From contig JAHJBA010000027.1 of NCBI GenBank assembly GCA_018813625.1, positions 1 through 31,629 on the forward strand: a stretch of DNA of 31,629 nt, read 5' to 3'. This DNA comes from Patescibacteria group bacterium (GTDB taxonomy: Bacteria; Patescibacteriota; Minisyncoccia; Phycocordibacterales; UBA9973). Both the position numbers and the translations under genes were made by a program. This document shows positions 1-6,605 of this stretch, piece by piece. Each line of letters opens with the position of its first letter. Within the stretch, counting starts at the first letter, position 1. The notes under the pieces are model-generated. The model did not search any database and was not told the DNA's origin. It saw only the letters and a list, made by a program, of their open reading frames with translations.

Positions 1-52
1 CTCATCGCCCGCTCTAATTATTGACAAAATACTACTAATATTATACTATAAA
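1..52 (+). promoter_or_regulatory. Possible promoter and truncated copy of the dispersed promoter repeat
   Basis: A TTGACA box (21-26) and a TATACT box (42-47) are separated by 15 bp, upstream of the first gene. The stretch from CAAAAT (25-30) through ACTACTAATA to TTATACT resembles the promoter-proximal arm of the repeats at 20402-20476, 9956-10023 and 4748-4824 (CAAAATCTACTAC, then TTATAAT). The rest of the repeat, if present, lies outside the window. Initiation near 54 would give a leader of about 115 nt, unlike the leaderless arrangement of the other copies. Confidence 0.35.
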
Positions 53-101
53 ATCAAATATTATTCTTTGATAGTGGTTTAGATTGATATTTGTTTGGTG
101 G

Positions 102-136
102 ATTATCTTAATTTCTTTAATGGGAATTGAGATAAT
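102..136 (+). other. 12-bp hairpin in the leader of the first gene
   Basis: ATTATCTTAATT (102-113) pairs with AATTGAGATAAT (125-136) with one G-U pair and an 11-nt loop, 33 nt before the ATG at 170. No T-run follows, so it is not a standard terminator. It could be an operator or a leader structure; which one cannot be told from sequence. Confidence 0.4.
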
Positions 137-169
137 TCACTAATCAATTTCACCCTAAATTAAATAGTT

Positions 170-781
170 ATGAAGACAATTATCATTGTTATTTATCTGT
201 TTGTGATAATGTTATTACCGCAAATTTCTGAGGCTCAATTAAATGTTGAAAATGATTACAAGGGTTATGATTTAAATTCGTCTTTTTCGATTAGAGTTGA
301 TGGCTACAGAGATGCGCTAGAAAGTCTACAAAAAAATAATGAATTTCTTTTTGTAGACGATTCTATTTTGTTTGAAGCAGACTCTGCATTTGGTGATGGA
401 AAATATAGTGTTTCAATTTTTTGCAGGACAACCAGGGAGTGCTTAACATTTAAATGGGGATGTAAGATGAAACGCTATAGTTCGTTTAACATATCTCCAT
501 GCAACGAACTTTTTGTCGCATATTCAAAAAATTTTCATTATCCTGAAAATTGTGGATATTATTATAGTGACACAACTACGATAGTCTTTTGTATGCGCGA
601 AGATGAAACTGGAGGTTATTTTAAAATGGACCCGAATGGTTCCTTGTTCATCGGTAGGCCATATTTAAATGAAACAACATTTTCACCTGCTAATAAAAAT
701 GAAATTGAAATTTTGAAGAGGAAGGTAATTGATATTTGTATGGCTCTTCGTAAGGCAGATGGACTTTATTCTAAAAAATGA
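170..781 (+). CDS. Secreted protein of unknown function
   Basis: Not a family I recognise. The 203-residue product starts with a typical Sec signal peptide: MK, a hydrophobic core over residues 3-16, and a plausible cleavage at SEA|Q near residue 22. The mature part is hydrophilic and mixed in composition, with seven cysteines spread over it, which suggests disulfide bonding outside the membrane. It has no further membrane segment and no lipobox. The start has no Shine-Dalgarno sequence. It is the only gene transcribed rightward at this edge. A hairpin (102-136) lies in its leader and a strong terminator follows at once, so it appears monocistronic. The signal-peptide ending in AQ is a form common in Bacteroidetes exported proteins, so acquisition from another phylum is possible but unproven. 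Confidence 0.7.
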   Translation: MKTIIIVIYLFVIMLLPQISEAQLNVENDYKGYDLNSSFSIRVDGYRDALESLQKNNEFLFVDDSILFEADSAFGDGKYSVSIFCRTTRECLTFKWGCKMKRYSSFNISPCNELFVAYSKNFHYPENCGYYYSDTTTIVFCMREDETGGYFKMDPNGSLFIGRPYLNETTFSPANKNEIEILKRKVIDICMALRKADGLYSKK

Positions 782-787
782 ATAATT

Positions 788-822
788 AAAAAAGGAAATT
801 CTAAATGGATTTCCTTTTTTTT
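788..822. terminator. Bidirectional rho-independent terminator
   Basis: A perfect 12-bp stem (AAAAAAGGAAAT at 788-799 with ATTTCCTTTTTT at 809-820) has a 9-nt loop and T-runs in both orientations. It ends the secreted-protein gene on the plus strand and can also stop the leftward alr transcript. Confidence 0.85.
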
Positions 823-893
823 ATTTCCCCACACTGAAATCCCTAATACTTAATTTAATTAAAGAATCCCCTTTCAACAGTTCTGAAATCCAA

Positions 894-906
894 GCGGAAA
901 GTCCGC
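894..906. repeat. Small GC hairpin after alr
   Basis: GCGGA (894-898) and TCCGC (902-906) flank a 3-nt loop, 6 nt beyond the alr stop codon. The T-rich stretch lies on the plus-strand side only, so it is not a convincing alr terminator. Confidence 0.3.
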
Positions 907-912
907 AAATTT

Positions 913-2046
913 TTATTTTACTATTCTTGGTAAAAGCGAGCTAACGCGAGTTACCACTTCATAATTTATGGTATCTATATGCCTAGCTATTTCTTCTGCC
1001 GAAATCAGTTCACTTCCCTGCCTTCCAATAAAAACAACTTCATCCTCCGCTTTAATATTTTTAAGATGGCTTACATCCACTGTAATCATATTCATAGCTA
1101 CTCTACCTAATATTTTACATCTCGTGCCCCCGATTAAAACTTCTCCCCTATTTGAAAGTCCTCGATCGAATCCGTCAGCATATCCCTGCGGAATAATGGC
1201 AATTTTGGTCGGAACATAAGTCATATAGGTAAGCCCGTATCCGATAGTATGACCAGCAGGTAAATTCTTAACCTGTGCTACTTTTGTCTTCCATGAAAGA
1301 ACAGGTTTTAGTTCTAATTTATTTTTATACTCATATTGTATATGCTCAGAAGGCCACAGTCCGTAAATTCCTATGCCTAAGCGGATAATATTATTTATCC
1401 CCTTATCTTTTTCGTAAATTAAAAGACCTGAGGTAGCCGAAATATGTGTATCTAGATTCTTAAACCCAAACTTTTTCGCTAGCTCTATTGTTTGATTATA
1501 TTTTTTTATTTGTTTCTCTGCGTGGGTAAAGTTATTTGTGTCTTCTATATTGGCAAAGTGCGCATAAATGCCAGTAACTTTTATATTCTTACATTTTTTT
1601 ATTTCTCTGAACAAATTTTCCAAATCGTTTTCCAAAAATCCTTCACGGCCTAAGAGAGCATCAACGGGTATATGTATTTCTTGTTTTTTATTTAATTTCT
1701 TCGCAGTTTTTTCTATTTCTTTTAGTTGTCCAATGGAGAAAGCAGATAAAATACAACCAAGCCTAATCGCCTCTTTTAAATCATCTTTCTGCGTGTAGCC
1801 GAATAAAAATGTTTTCTTCTTGGTTATTTTTCGCAACGAGCTTAGCTCTTCTACGCTATTAACCTGAAAATAATCCACCAAAGGATTAAGAATTTTTACT
1901 ATTTCTTTTTGCCCGTGCCCGTAGGCATTGCTTTTTACTACTGCAGAAAATTTTGTGCCTCTTTTTGCTATATTTTTTAATTGCCTAAAATTATACAGTA
2001 AATTGCTTTTTGATAATTCTATATACGAAAGAGGCGTCTTTTTCAT
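913..2046 (-). CDS. alr: Alanine racemase
   Basis: PLP-dependent cytosolic enzyme interconverting L- and D-alanine and supplying D-Ala for peptidoglycan. The 377-residue length is normal. The N-terminal TIM barrel carries the PLP lysine in AVVKSNAYGHG (Lys38). The C-terminal beta domain has the IGYG motif with the second catalytic tyrosine near residue 268, followed by IIPQGYADG and MNMITVDV. It lies 2 nt downstream of ddl, which uses its product, so the two form a D-Ala-D-Ala supply pair. No Shine-Dalgarno sequence precedes the ATG; translation probably depends on the upstream cistrons. Confidence 0.96.
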   Translation of the reverse strand: MKKTPLSYIELSKSNLLYNFRQLKNIAKRGTKFSAVVKSNAYGHGQKEIVKILNPLVDYFQVNSVEELSSLRKITKKKTFLFGYTQKDDLKEAIRLGCILSAFSIGQLKEIEKTAKKLNKKQEIHIPVDALLGREGFLENDLENLFREIKKCKNIKVTGIYAHFANIEDTNNFTHAEKQIKKYNQTIELAKKFGFKNLDTHISATSGLLIYEKDKGINNIIRLGIGIYGLWPSEHIQYEYKNKLELKPVLSWKTKVAQVKNLPAGHTIGYGLTYMTYVPTKIAIIPQGYADGFDRGLSNRGEVLIGGTRCKILGRVAMNMITVDVSHLKNIKAEDEVVFIGRQGSELISAEEIARHIDTINYEVVTRVSSLLPRIVK

Positions 2047-2048
2047 AA

Positions 2049-3017
2049 TTATTTAACCGTATTCTTTAATTTAGCATCTCTTTTAAACCTGGCAATAGCA
2101 AGCTCGATAAGTCTATCCAAGAGCCTAGAAATTGGCAAACCGCTTGCTTCCCACATTTTAGGATACATACTGATAGCTGTAAATCCCGGCAAGGTATTTA
2201 TTTCATTAGCCAAGATCTTGCCATTTTTAGTTAAAAAGAAGTCAACCCGCCCTAACCCTTCGCAATTCAGGGTTTTAAATACTTTTACCGCCATGTCTTG
2301 CACTTTTTTTTCTATGTTTTTAGGTATGTTTGCTGGAATTTGAGAGACAGACTTATTGTCTATATATTTTGACGCATATGAATAAAAATCTGCATTTGAA
2401 ATTATTTCACCAGGTACTGATGCAATGGGATTTTCATTTCCTAGTACGGAACATTCTATTTCTCTACCATTTATATTTTTTTCAATCACAACTTTAGTAT
2501 CATATTGAAATGCATCCTTTAGTCCTCTTTGAAATTCTTTTTCATTCTTTACTTTATGAATTCCAACAGACGAACCTAAGTTCGCAGGCTTGATGAACAT
2601 TGGCAAACCAAGTTTTTTGGAAATTTCTTTAAAAGATATTTTCTCTCCGAATCTGACAACTATAAATTCTCCGATCGGAATACCACCTTCCCTTAAAAGT
2701 CTTTTCATCACATCTTTATCCATTCCAACCGCAGAACTGAGTACGCCAGGACCAACAAAAGGAACCTGAACCAATTTTAAAAATCCCTGAAAACTGCCGT
2801 CTTCTCCGAATGGCCCATGTAAAACTGGAAAGACAACATCAAACTTTTTTATCTGCTCTAAGGAAAATTTTCCATCTCTTCCTATTTTTACTGGAATGAT
2901 TTGATATTTTTTCTTATCTAAAGCATTGATAATATTTTGAGCGGATTTTATTGAAACTTCATGTTCGGCTGATTTGCCCCCAAAAAACACTCCAATTTTT
3001 AGTTTTCTTTTTTTCAT
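2049..3017 (-). CDS. ddl: D-alanine--D-alanine ligase
   Basis: ATP-grasp ligase joining two D-Ala molecules for the peptidoglycan stem peptide. The 322-residue protein opens with KIGVFFGGKSAEHEVSI, the Ddl N-terminal signature, continues with VLHGPFGEDGSFQGFL, and has the metal- and phosphate-binding region LANEINTLPGFTAISMYPKM near the C-terminus. It sits between rseP (20 nt upstream) and alr (2 nt downstream) on one minus-strand unit. With MreB and the transglycosylase in this window it indicates that the cell makes a real peptidoglycan wall. Confidence 0.96.
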   Translation of the reverse strand: MKKRKLKIGVFFGGKSAEHEVSIKSAQNIINALDKKKYQIIPVKIGRDGKFSLEQIKKFDVVFPVLHGPFGEDGSFQGFLKLVQVPFVGPGVLSSAVGMDKDVMKRLLREGGIPIGEFIVVRFGEKISFKEISKKLGLPMFIKPANLGSSVGIHKVKNEKEFQRGLKDAFQYDTKVVIEKNINGREIECSVLGNENPIASVPGEIISNADFYSYASKYIDNKSVSQIPANIPKNIEKKVQDMAVKVFKTLNCEGLGRVDFFLTKNGKILANEINTLPGFTAISMYPKMWEASGLPISRLLDRLIELAIARFKRDAKLKNTVK

Positions 3018-3037
3018 TTTCTAAATTTAATACCTTT

Positions 3038-4174
3038 TTAAAATAATTTAACAATATCGTTATAGGTGATAAAAATCATAAGAATGATCAAGAGTGAAAA
3101 GCCAACCATGTTGGTTATGTTGGCAACTTTCGGATTGATACGCGATCCTTTTATTTTTTCTATCAACAAGAAAAGCAAACGCCCTCCATCAAGCGCTGGG
3201 AATGGTATCAGGTTGATAATTGCCAAATTTATAGAAATAAGAGCGGTAAAAGAAAGAAGATAAGAAAAACCAAAATCATACAGATCCCCAACCATACCTA
3301 CCATTCCGACCGGTCCTGCAACAGAAGCAAAGCTCCCTTTACCCTGTATCCCCTCCTTAATTAGCGTATAAAAGCCTATGGCGGTATCTTTTGTCGCAGA
3401 TATGTCAAGCTTCATTCCCTCCCAAAAAGCCCTTAAAATAGACAATTTAGCTATCCCTATTTGATCCATAGCTATACCTATTGATGGTTTTCCATCGGCA
3501 ATATCTGAAACAGGAGTAATTTTTGTTATATTCATCTCATCGACTCCTTTTCTTAAATATCCAAATTCAAGTTCCTTTTCTGGGTGAGACAATACAAAAG
3601 ATTTTAAAGTATTAGGATTTATTTCAGAAAGAGTTTCGTCGCCAGATTTAATTAAAACTATTTTATCTCCTGTTTTAATGCCCGCATTTTCAGCGGGAGA
3701 GTTTGGGAGAACCGAAATAATTACCAAATTAACATCCTTCAGAATGGATCCTTTGGGCTGATTACCAGCTGATGTGGGAAGTCCCGACATAAGCCCAAAT
3801 GAAAAAAGAAGCCAAGCCAAAATAAAATTAAAAAATATTCCGGCGAACATAACTAGTGCCTGCTGATATCTGGGTTTATGCACCAAACTTCTTGAAAAAT
3901 CTATCTTTTCAGGAGTTGATTTTTTGTCTAAAAATCCGACTTCCAGAAGGTCAGCCTCGTCCAAGCTCTCTCCAAAAATTTTTACGAAGCCTCCTAATGG
4001 AAGCATATTTACACTATACAGAGTCTCCCCTATTTTCTTACCAAAAATTCTAGGAGGAAAACCAAACCCAAATTCATCTACTCTTATGCCAAATCTTTTG
4101 GCTACAAAAAAATGTCCAAATTCGTGAACTAAAACCAAAACTATAAGAATTATCAAAAAAATCAAAATATTCAT
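3038..4174 (-). CDS. rseP: RIP (site-2) zinc metalloprotease, RseP family
   Basis: Membrane-embedded M50 protease that cleaves substrates within the membrane, typically anti-sigma factors or signal-peptide remnants. The 378-residue protein has the zinc motif HEFGH (residues 17-21) in the first transmembrane helix, FGFGFPPRIF and LGGFVKIFGE loops, one PDZ-like domain (about residues 150-220, SPAENAGIKTGDKIV), and the second active-site motif NLIPFPALDGGR near residue 325. One PDZ domain, where E. coli has two, is common outside Proteobacteria. It lies 7 nt downstream of frr. The substrate cannot be inferred from context. Confidence 0.94.
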   Translation of the reverse strand: MNILIFLIILIVLVLVHEFGHFFVAKRFGIRVDEFGFGFPPRIFGKKIGETLYSVNMLPLGGFVKIFGESLDEADLLEVGFLDKKSTPEKIDFSRSLVHKPRYQQALVMFAGIFFNFILAWLLFSFGLMSGLPTSAGNQPKGSILKDVNLVIISVLPNSPAENAGIKTGDKIVLIKSGDETLSEINPNTLKSFVLSHPEKELEFGYLRKGVDEMNITKITPVSDIADGKPSIGIAMDQIGIAKLSILRAFWEGMKLDISATKDTAIGFYTLIKEGIQGKGSFASVAGPVGMVGMVGDLYDFGFSYLLSFTALISINLAIINLIPFPALDGGRLLFLLIEKIKGSRINPKVANITNMVGFSLLIILMIFITYNDIVKLF

Positions 4175-4181
4175 ATTATGG

Positions 4182-4733
4182 CTAACCCATTACTTCCTTC
4201 TCTTTCTTTTCGAAAAGAATTTCTAAATTTTTATTCGTTTCGTCAACAATCTTTTGCAAATCATCCTTTGCACGAAACTTATCATCTTCTGTAATTTTGC
4301 CATCTTTTTCCTGATTTTGAATATCTTCCCAGACACCTTCGCGTTCTCTACGAGCAGAAATCCTAGCTTCTTCTAATTTTTCCTTTAAAATTTTTACAAG
4401 TTTCTGTCTTGTCTCTGTTGTTAATTGGGGAAAGATTACGCGGATACCTGCCTCATCTATCGCCATAGACAATCCTAAATCTGCAGTAAGAATTGCTTTT
4501 TCTATTGATTTGATTTGGGTTTTGTCCCAAGGCGCTATGCGTAAGGTTTTAGGATCTTCTATGGAGATAGACGCTATATTTTTTATAGGTTGATAAGCCC
4601 CATAAACTTCAACAGAAATGCTATCTAGGATCATCGGTGAAGCTCGACCAGTGCTAAGCTGGCCATACTCCTTGCCTAAAAATTCTTCTATCTTTTTTAA
4701 CTCACTTTTAAAATTTGAAAAATTATATTGCAT
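4182..4733 (-). CDS. frr: Ribosome recycling factor
   Basis: Cytosolic factor that splits the post-termination ribosome together with EF-G. From the ATG at 4733 it is 183 residues, the usual RRF length. It has the three-helix-bundle signatures GRASPMILDSISVEVYG, IAPWDKT and the C-terminal DLQKIVDETNKNLE helix. A longer reading frame runs upstream to 4808, but its 25 extra residues have no place in the family, and a -10 box (TATAAT, 4740-4745) sits exactly 6 nt before the 4733 ATG. The start is therefore predicted to be leaderless. It heads the unit frr-rseP-ddl-alr. Confidence 0.95.
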   Translation of the reverse strand: MQYNFSNFKSELKKIEEFLGKEYGQLSTGRASPMILDSISVEVYGAYQPIKNIASISIEDPKTLRIAPWDKTQIKSIEKAILTADLGLSMAIDEAGIRVIFPQLTTETRQKLVKILKEKLEEARISARREREGVWEDIQNQEKDGKITEDDKFRAKDDLQKIVDETNKNLEILFEKKEKEVMG

Positions 4734-4748
4734 TGATCTATTATAGCA
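4734..4748 (-). promoter_or_regulatory. Extended -10 promoter of frr (leaderless)
   Basis: On the minus strand TGCTATAAT (4748-4740) is followed by AGATCA and then the ATG of frr. A TTGCAA box lies 18 bp upstream of the -10. Initiation 6-7 nt after the -10 falls on the start codon itself. The promoter is the promoter-proximal end of the inverted repeat at 4748-4824. Confidence 0.7.
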
Positions 4749-4824
4749 CTCAATATTAGATTTTTGCAAAGTAATTTTTAATAAAATTACGCACTTTATA
4801 AATTGCAAAAATTCACTACCAGGT
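4748..4824 (-). repeat. Dispersed promoter repeat, copy 2 (between holB and frr)
   Basis: The arms are 4748-4769 (ends GATTTTTGCAA) and 4803-4824 (TTGCAAAAATTCACTACCAG...), an imperfect inverted repeat of 22 nt with 13 nearly continuous paired bases next to the loop. The interior holds a second hairpin, GTAATTTT/AAAATTAC (4771-4790), and the sequence GTGCG on the minus strand. Both features recur in the copy at 20402-20476. The outer end runs directly into the frr -10 box. Confidence 0.65.
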
Positions 4825-4832
4825 AGAAGAAA

Positions 4833-5552
4833 TTATAAAACTGGGATAGCCAATGCTAACGACTCCAAGAGCGTTTTTGTGGGTGATCCTGGTTGGTGTA
4901 AAAATTCACGCACTTTAAAAAGGTGGTGAAAAAAGTCAAAGTCTATATCTTGATTGGCTTCTTTAATAAAGAATTTATTGTGCAAGACAATTTCAAGGGT
5001 ATTTAAAAACTTTCCAGCCTTCGATCGAATGGAATCCTCCACAATATTTTCATCACTTTCCTCTCTTTCTTTTAAGAAATCTTTCAAAAAATCAATCCTG
5101 TCTTGTAATCTCATCGATAAAAAATCTTCAGCATCTTTTTCTATTGCACTATCTCCACGATTGGTGATCACATAAAATCTAGAAGTAAAAGTTTTCAAAA
5201 GAAAATTAATATCCGGTACAATCAGAAAAAAATGTGTATTCTCTATTGGTTCTTCGAAAATTTTAAGTAATGCATTTTGTGCCTCAAGGAGAAAATTATT
5301 AGCAGAAATTAAAAAGATTTTTTTGCCAGAAAAAAAACCTTTCTCAAAACTTACAGATTTTAGATTACGTGCATCTTCAATCTTAAAAGAATCCACGGAA
5401 ATATATTGAAAGTCTGGACTGTTAAAAGTATTTATTCCCAAATTTTTTAGAAAGTCTAAGAGTTGAGGAATAATCGTATCCCGCCCCCCTTCTATGAGAT
5501 ATGCGTGGTGTAAATTATTCTTATCCAAATAATCTTTAATCTCTGGGCCCAT
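4833..5552 (-). CDS. holB: DNA polymerase III delta' subunit-like clamp-loader protein
   Basis: Predicted clamp-loader subunit that helps load the sliding clamp in the cytosol. The 239-residue protein has the AAA+ core order of HolB: HHAYLIEGG (the place of a degenerate P-loop), then ISANNFLLEAQNALLKIFEEP (sensor and lid region with the conserved NALLK-EEP motif), then TFTSRFYVI in place of the SRC motif. Loss of Walker A is normal for delta'. The replacement of the SRC cysteine and the short C-terminal collar are departures from larger orthologues. It begins 1 nt after mreB and is separated from frr by the promoter repeat. Confidence 0.8.
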   Translation of the reverse strand: MGPEIKDYLDKNNLHHAYLIEGGRDTIIPQLLDFLKNLGINTFNSPDFQYISVDSFKIEDARNLKSVSFEKGFFSGKKIFLISANNFLLEAQNALLKIFEEPIENTHFFLIVPDINFLLKTFTSRFYVITNRGDSAIEKDAEDFLSMRLQDRIDFLKDFLKEREESDENIVEDSIRSKAGKFLNTLEIVLHNKFFIKEANQDIDFDFFHHLFKVREFLHQPGSPTKTLLESLALAIPVL

Positions 5553-5553
5553 T

Positions 5554-6567
5554 TTATCTTTTACTTAAAACTGTTTTTTTATAGACATCCAGATGTTCTA
5601 GGGCAATACCAGTACCTTTGGCAACACAAAATAATGATTCGTCTGCAATTATAGCCTTCACCCCAGTTTTTCTATAAACTAGATCCGTTAGATTTCTTAA
5701 TTGTGAAGATCCGCCAGTCATTATAATTCCGTGATTCATAATATCCGAGGCTAGTTCCGGTGGAGTTTCTTGTAACACATCTTTTATAGTTTTTATTATT
5801 TGTTTCAATTCGTTGTCTATGGCTTTTACTATTTCATTTGTGGATACCTGGGTAGATCTTGGAAGTCCTTGAACAAAATCTCTTCCTTTTATGGTTACAC
5901 GTATTTCATCCTCGATATTTACAGCCGCTCCGATTTTAATCTTTACTTCTTCAGCAGTTCTATCTCCAATTGCTAAGTTAAAAGTCTTTTTTATGTAATC
6001 AGCTATCGCCTGATCAATCTTATTTCCAGCACACTTCATAGATTTACAAGCCACTATTCCGCCGAGGGAGATAACTGCAACATCTGTAGTTCCTCCTCCA
6101 ATATCAACGACCATATGTCCCTTGGACTCGTGAATTGGAATACCAGCCCCTATGGCTGCTAAAATAGGCTCCTTAACCACATATGCATTTTTTGCACCAG
6201 CTCGTATCGCAGCTTCTATGACAGCCCTTCTTTCAGTAGAAGTAACCCCTGCCGGAACAGAAATCATCACATCCGGCTTAAAAATATTCCATGGTCCCAT
6301 AGCCTTATTTATAAAATAGCGAAGCATGGCTTCTGTAACACGATAATCTGCAATTACCCCGTCCTTCATGGGACAATAAGTAATTATAGATTCAGGTGTT
6401 TTTCCTATCATTTCTTTTGCCTCTATTCCTATGGCCAATATCTTATTATCTTGCTCTGAAACCGCCACCACTGAAGGTTCATTTAAAATGATACCTTTTC
6501 CAGGCATGAAAACTAGAGTGTTTGCTGTACCCAAATCTATTCCTAATTTTTTTGAAAAGATTCCCAT
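5554..6567 (-). CDS. mreB: Rod-shape-determining protein MreB
   Basis: Actin-like ATPase forming membrane-associated filaments that direct cell-wall synthesis. The 337-residue length is normal. It has the phosphate-1 motif LGIDLGTANTLVF (residues 9-21), the phosphate-2 motif VDIGGGTTDVAVISLGG, and the adenosine motif GIIMTGGSSQLRNL. The start is fixed by the family N-terminus and by an extended -10 box 7 nt upstream. It leads the unit mreB-holB and diverges from priA over a 38-bp gap. Its presence with alr, ddl and a transglycosylase implies a rod-shaped or elongating walled cell. Confidence 0.97.
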   Translation of the reverse strand: MGIFSKKLGIDLGTANTLVFMPGKGIILNEPSVVAVSEQDNKILAIGIEAKEMIGKTPESIITYCPMKDGVIADYRVTEAMLRYFINKAMGPWNIFKPDVMISVPAGVTSTERRAVIEAAIRAGAKNAYVVKEPILAAIGAGIPIHESKGHMVVDIGGGTTDVAVISLGGIVACKSMKCAGNKIDQAIADYIKKTFNLAIGDRTAEEVKIKIGAAVNIEDEIRVTIKGRDFVQGLPRSTQVSTNEIVKAIDNELKQIIKTIKDVLQETPPELASDIMNHGIIMTGGSSQLRNLTDLVYRKTGVKAIIADESLFCVAKGTGIALEHLDVYKKTVLSKR

Positions 6568-6583
6568 AGAGGTAAATATATCA
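6568..6583 (-). promoter_or_regulatory. Extended -10 promoter of mreB (leaderless)
   Basis: On the minus strand TGATATATT (6583-6575) is followed by TACCTCT and the mreB ATG, a 7-nt gap that places initiation at the start codon. It is one of two back-to-back promoters in the 38-bp mreB-priA gap. Confidence 0.6.
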
Positions 6584-6590
6584 TAGATTA

Positions 6591-6605
6591 TGTTAAAATA
6601 AAAAT
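6591..6605 (+). promoter_or_regulatory. Extended -10 promoter of priA (leaderless)
   Basis: TGTTAAAAT (6591-6599) followed by six A/T bases and the ATG at 6606. No Shine-Dalgarno sequence is possible in this spacing. The same nine bases stand before the exonuclease gene at 26648-26656. Confidence 0.6.

Noticed and set aside
4734..4808. Upstream extension of frr by 25 codons
   Set aside because: The extra residues have no counterpart in RRF, the stretch is the inverted repeat and promoter, and the -10 box is 6 nt before the internal ATG.
4890..4925. GTGCGTGAATTTTTAC in holB resembling the interior of the neighbouring promoter repeat
   Set aside because: It lies in well-formed coding sequence (KVREFLH) without paired arms or -10 box; probably chance in AT-rich DNA.
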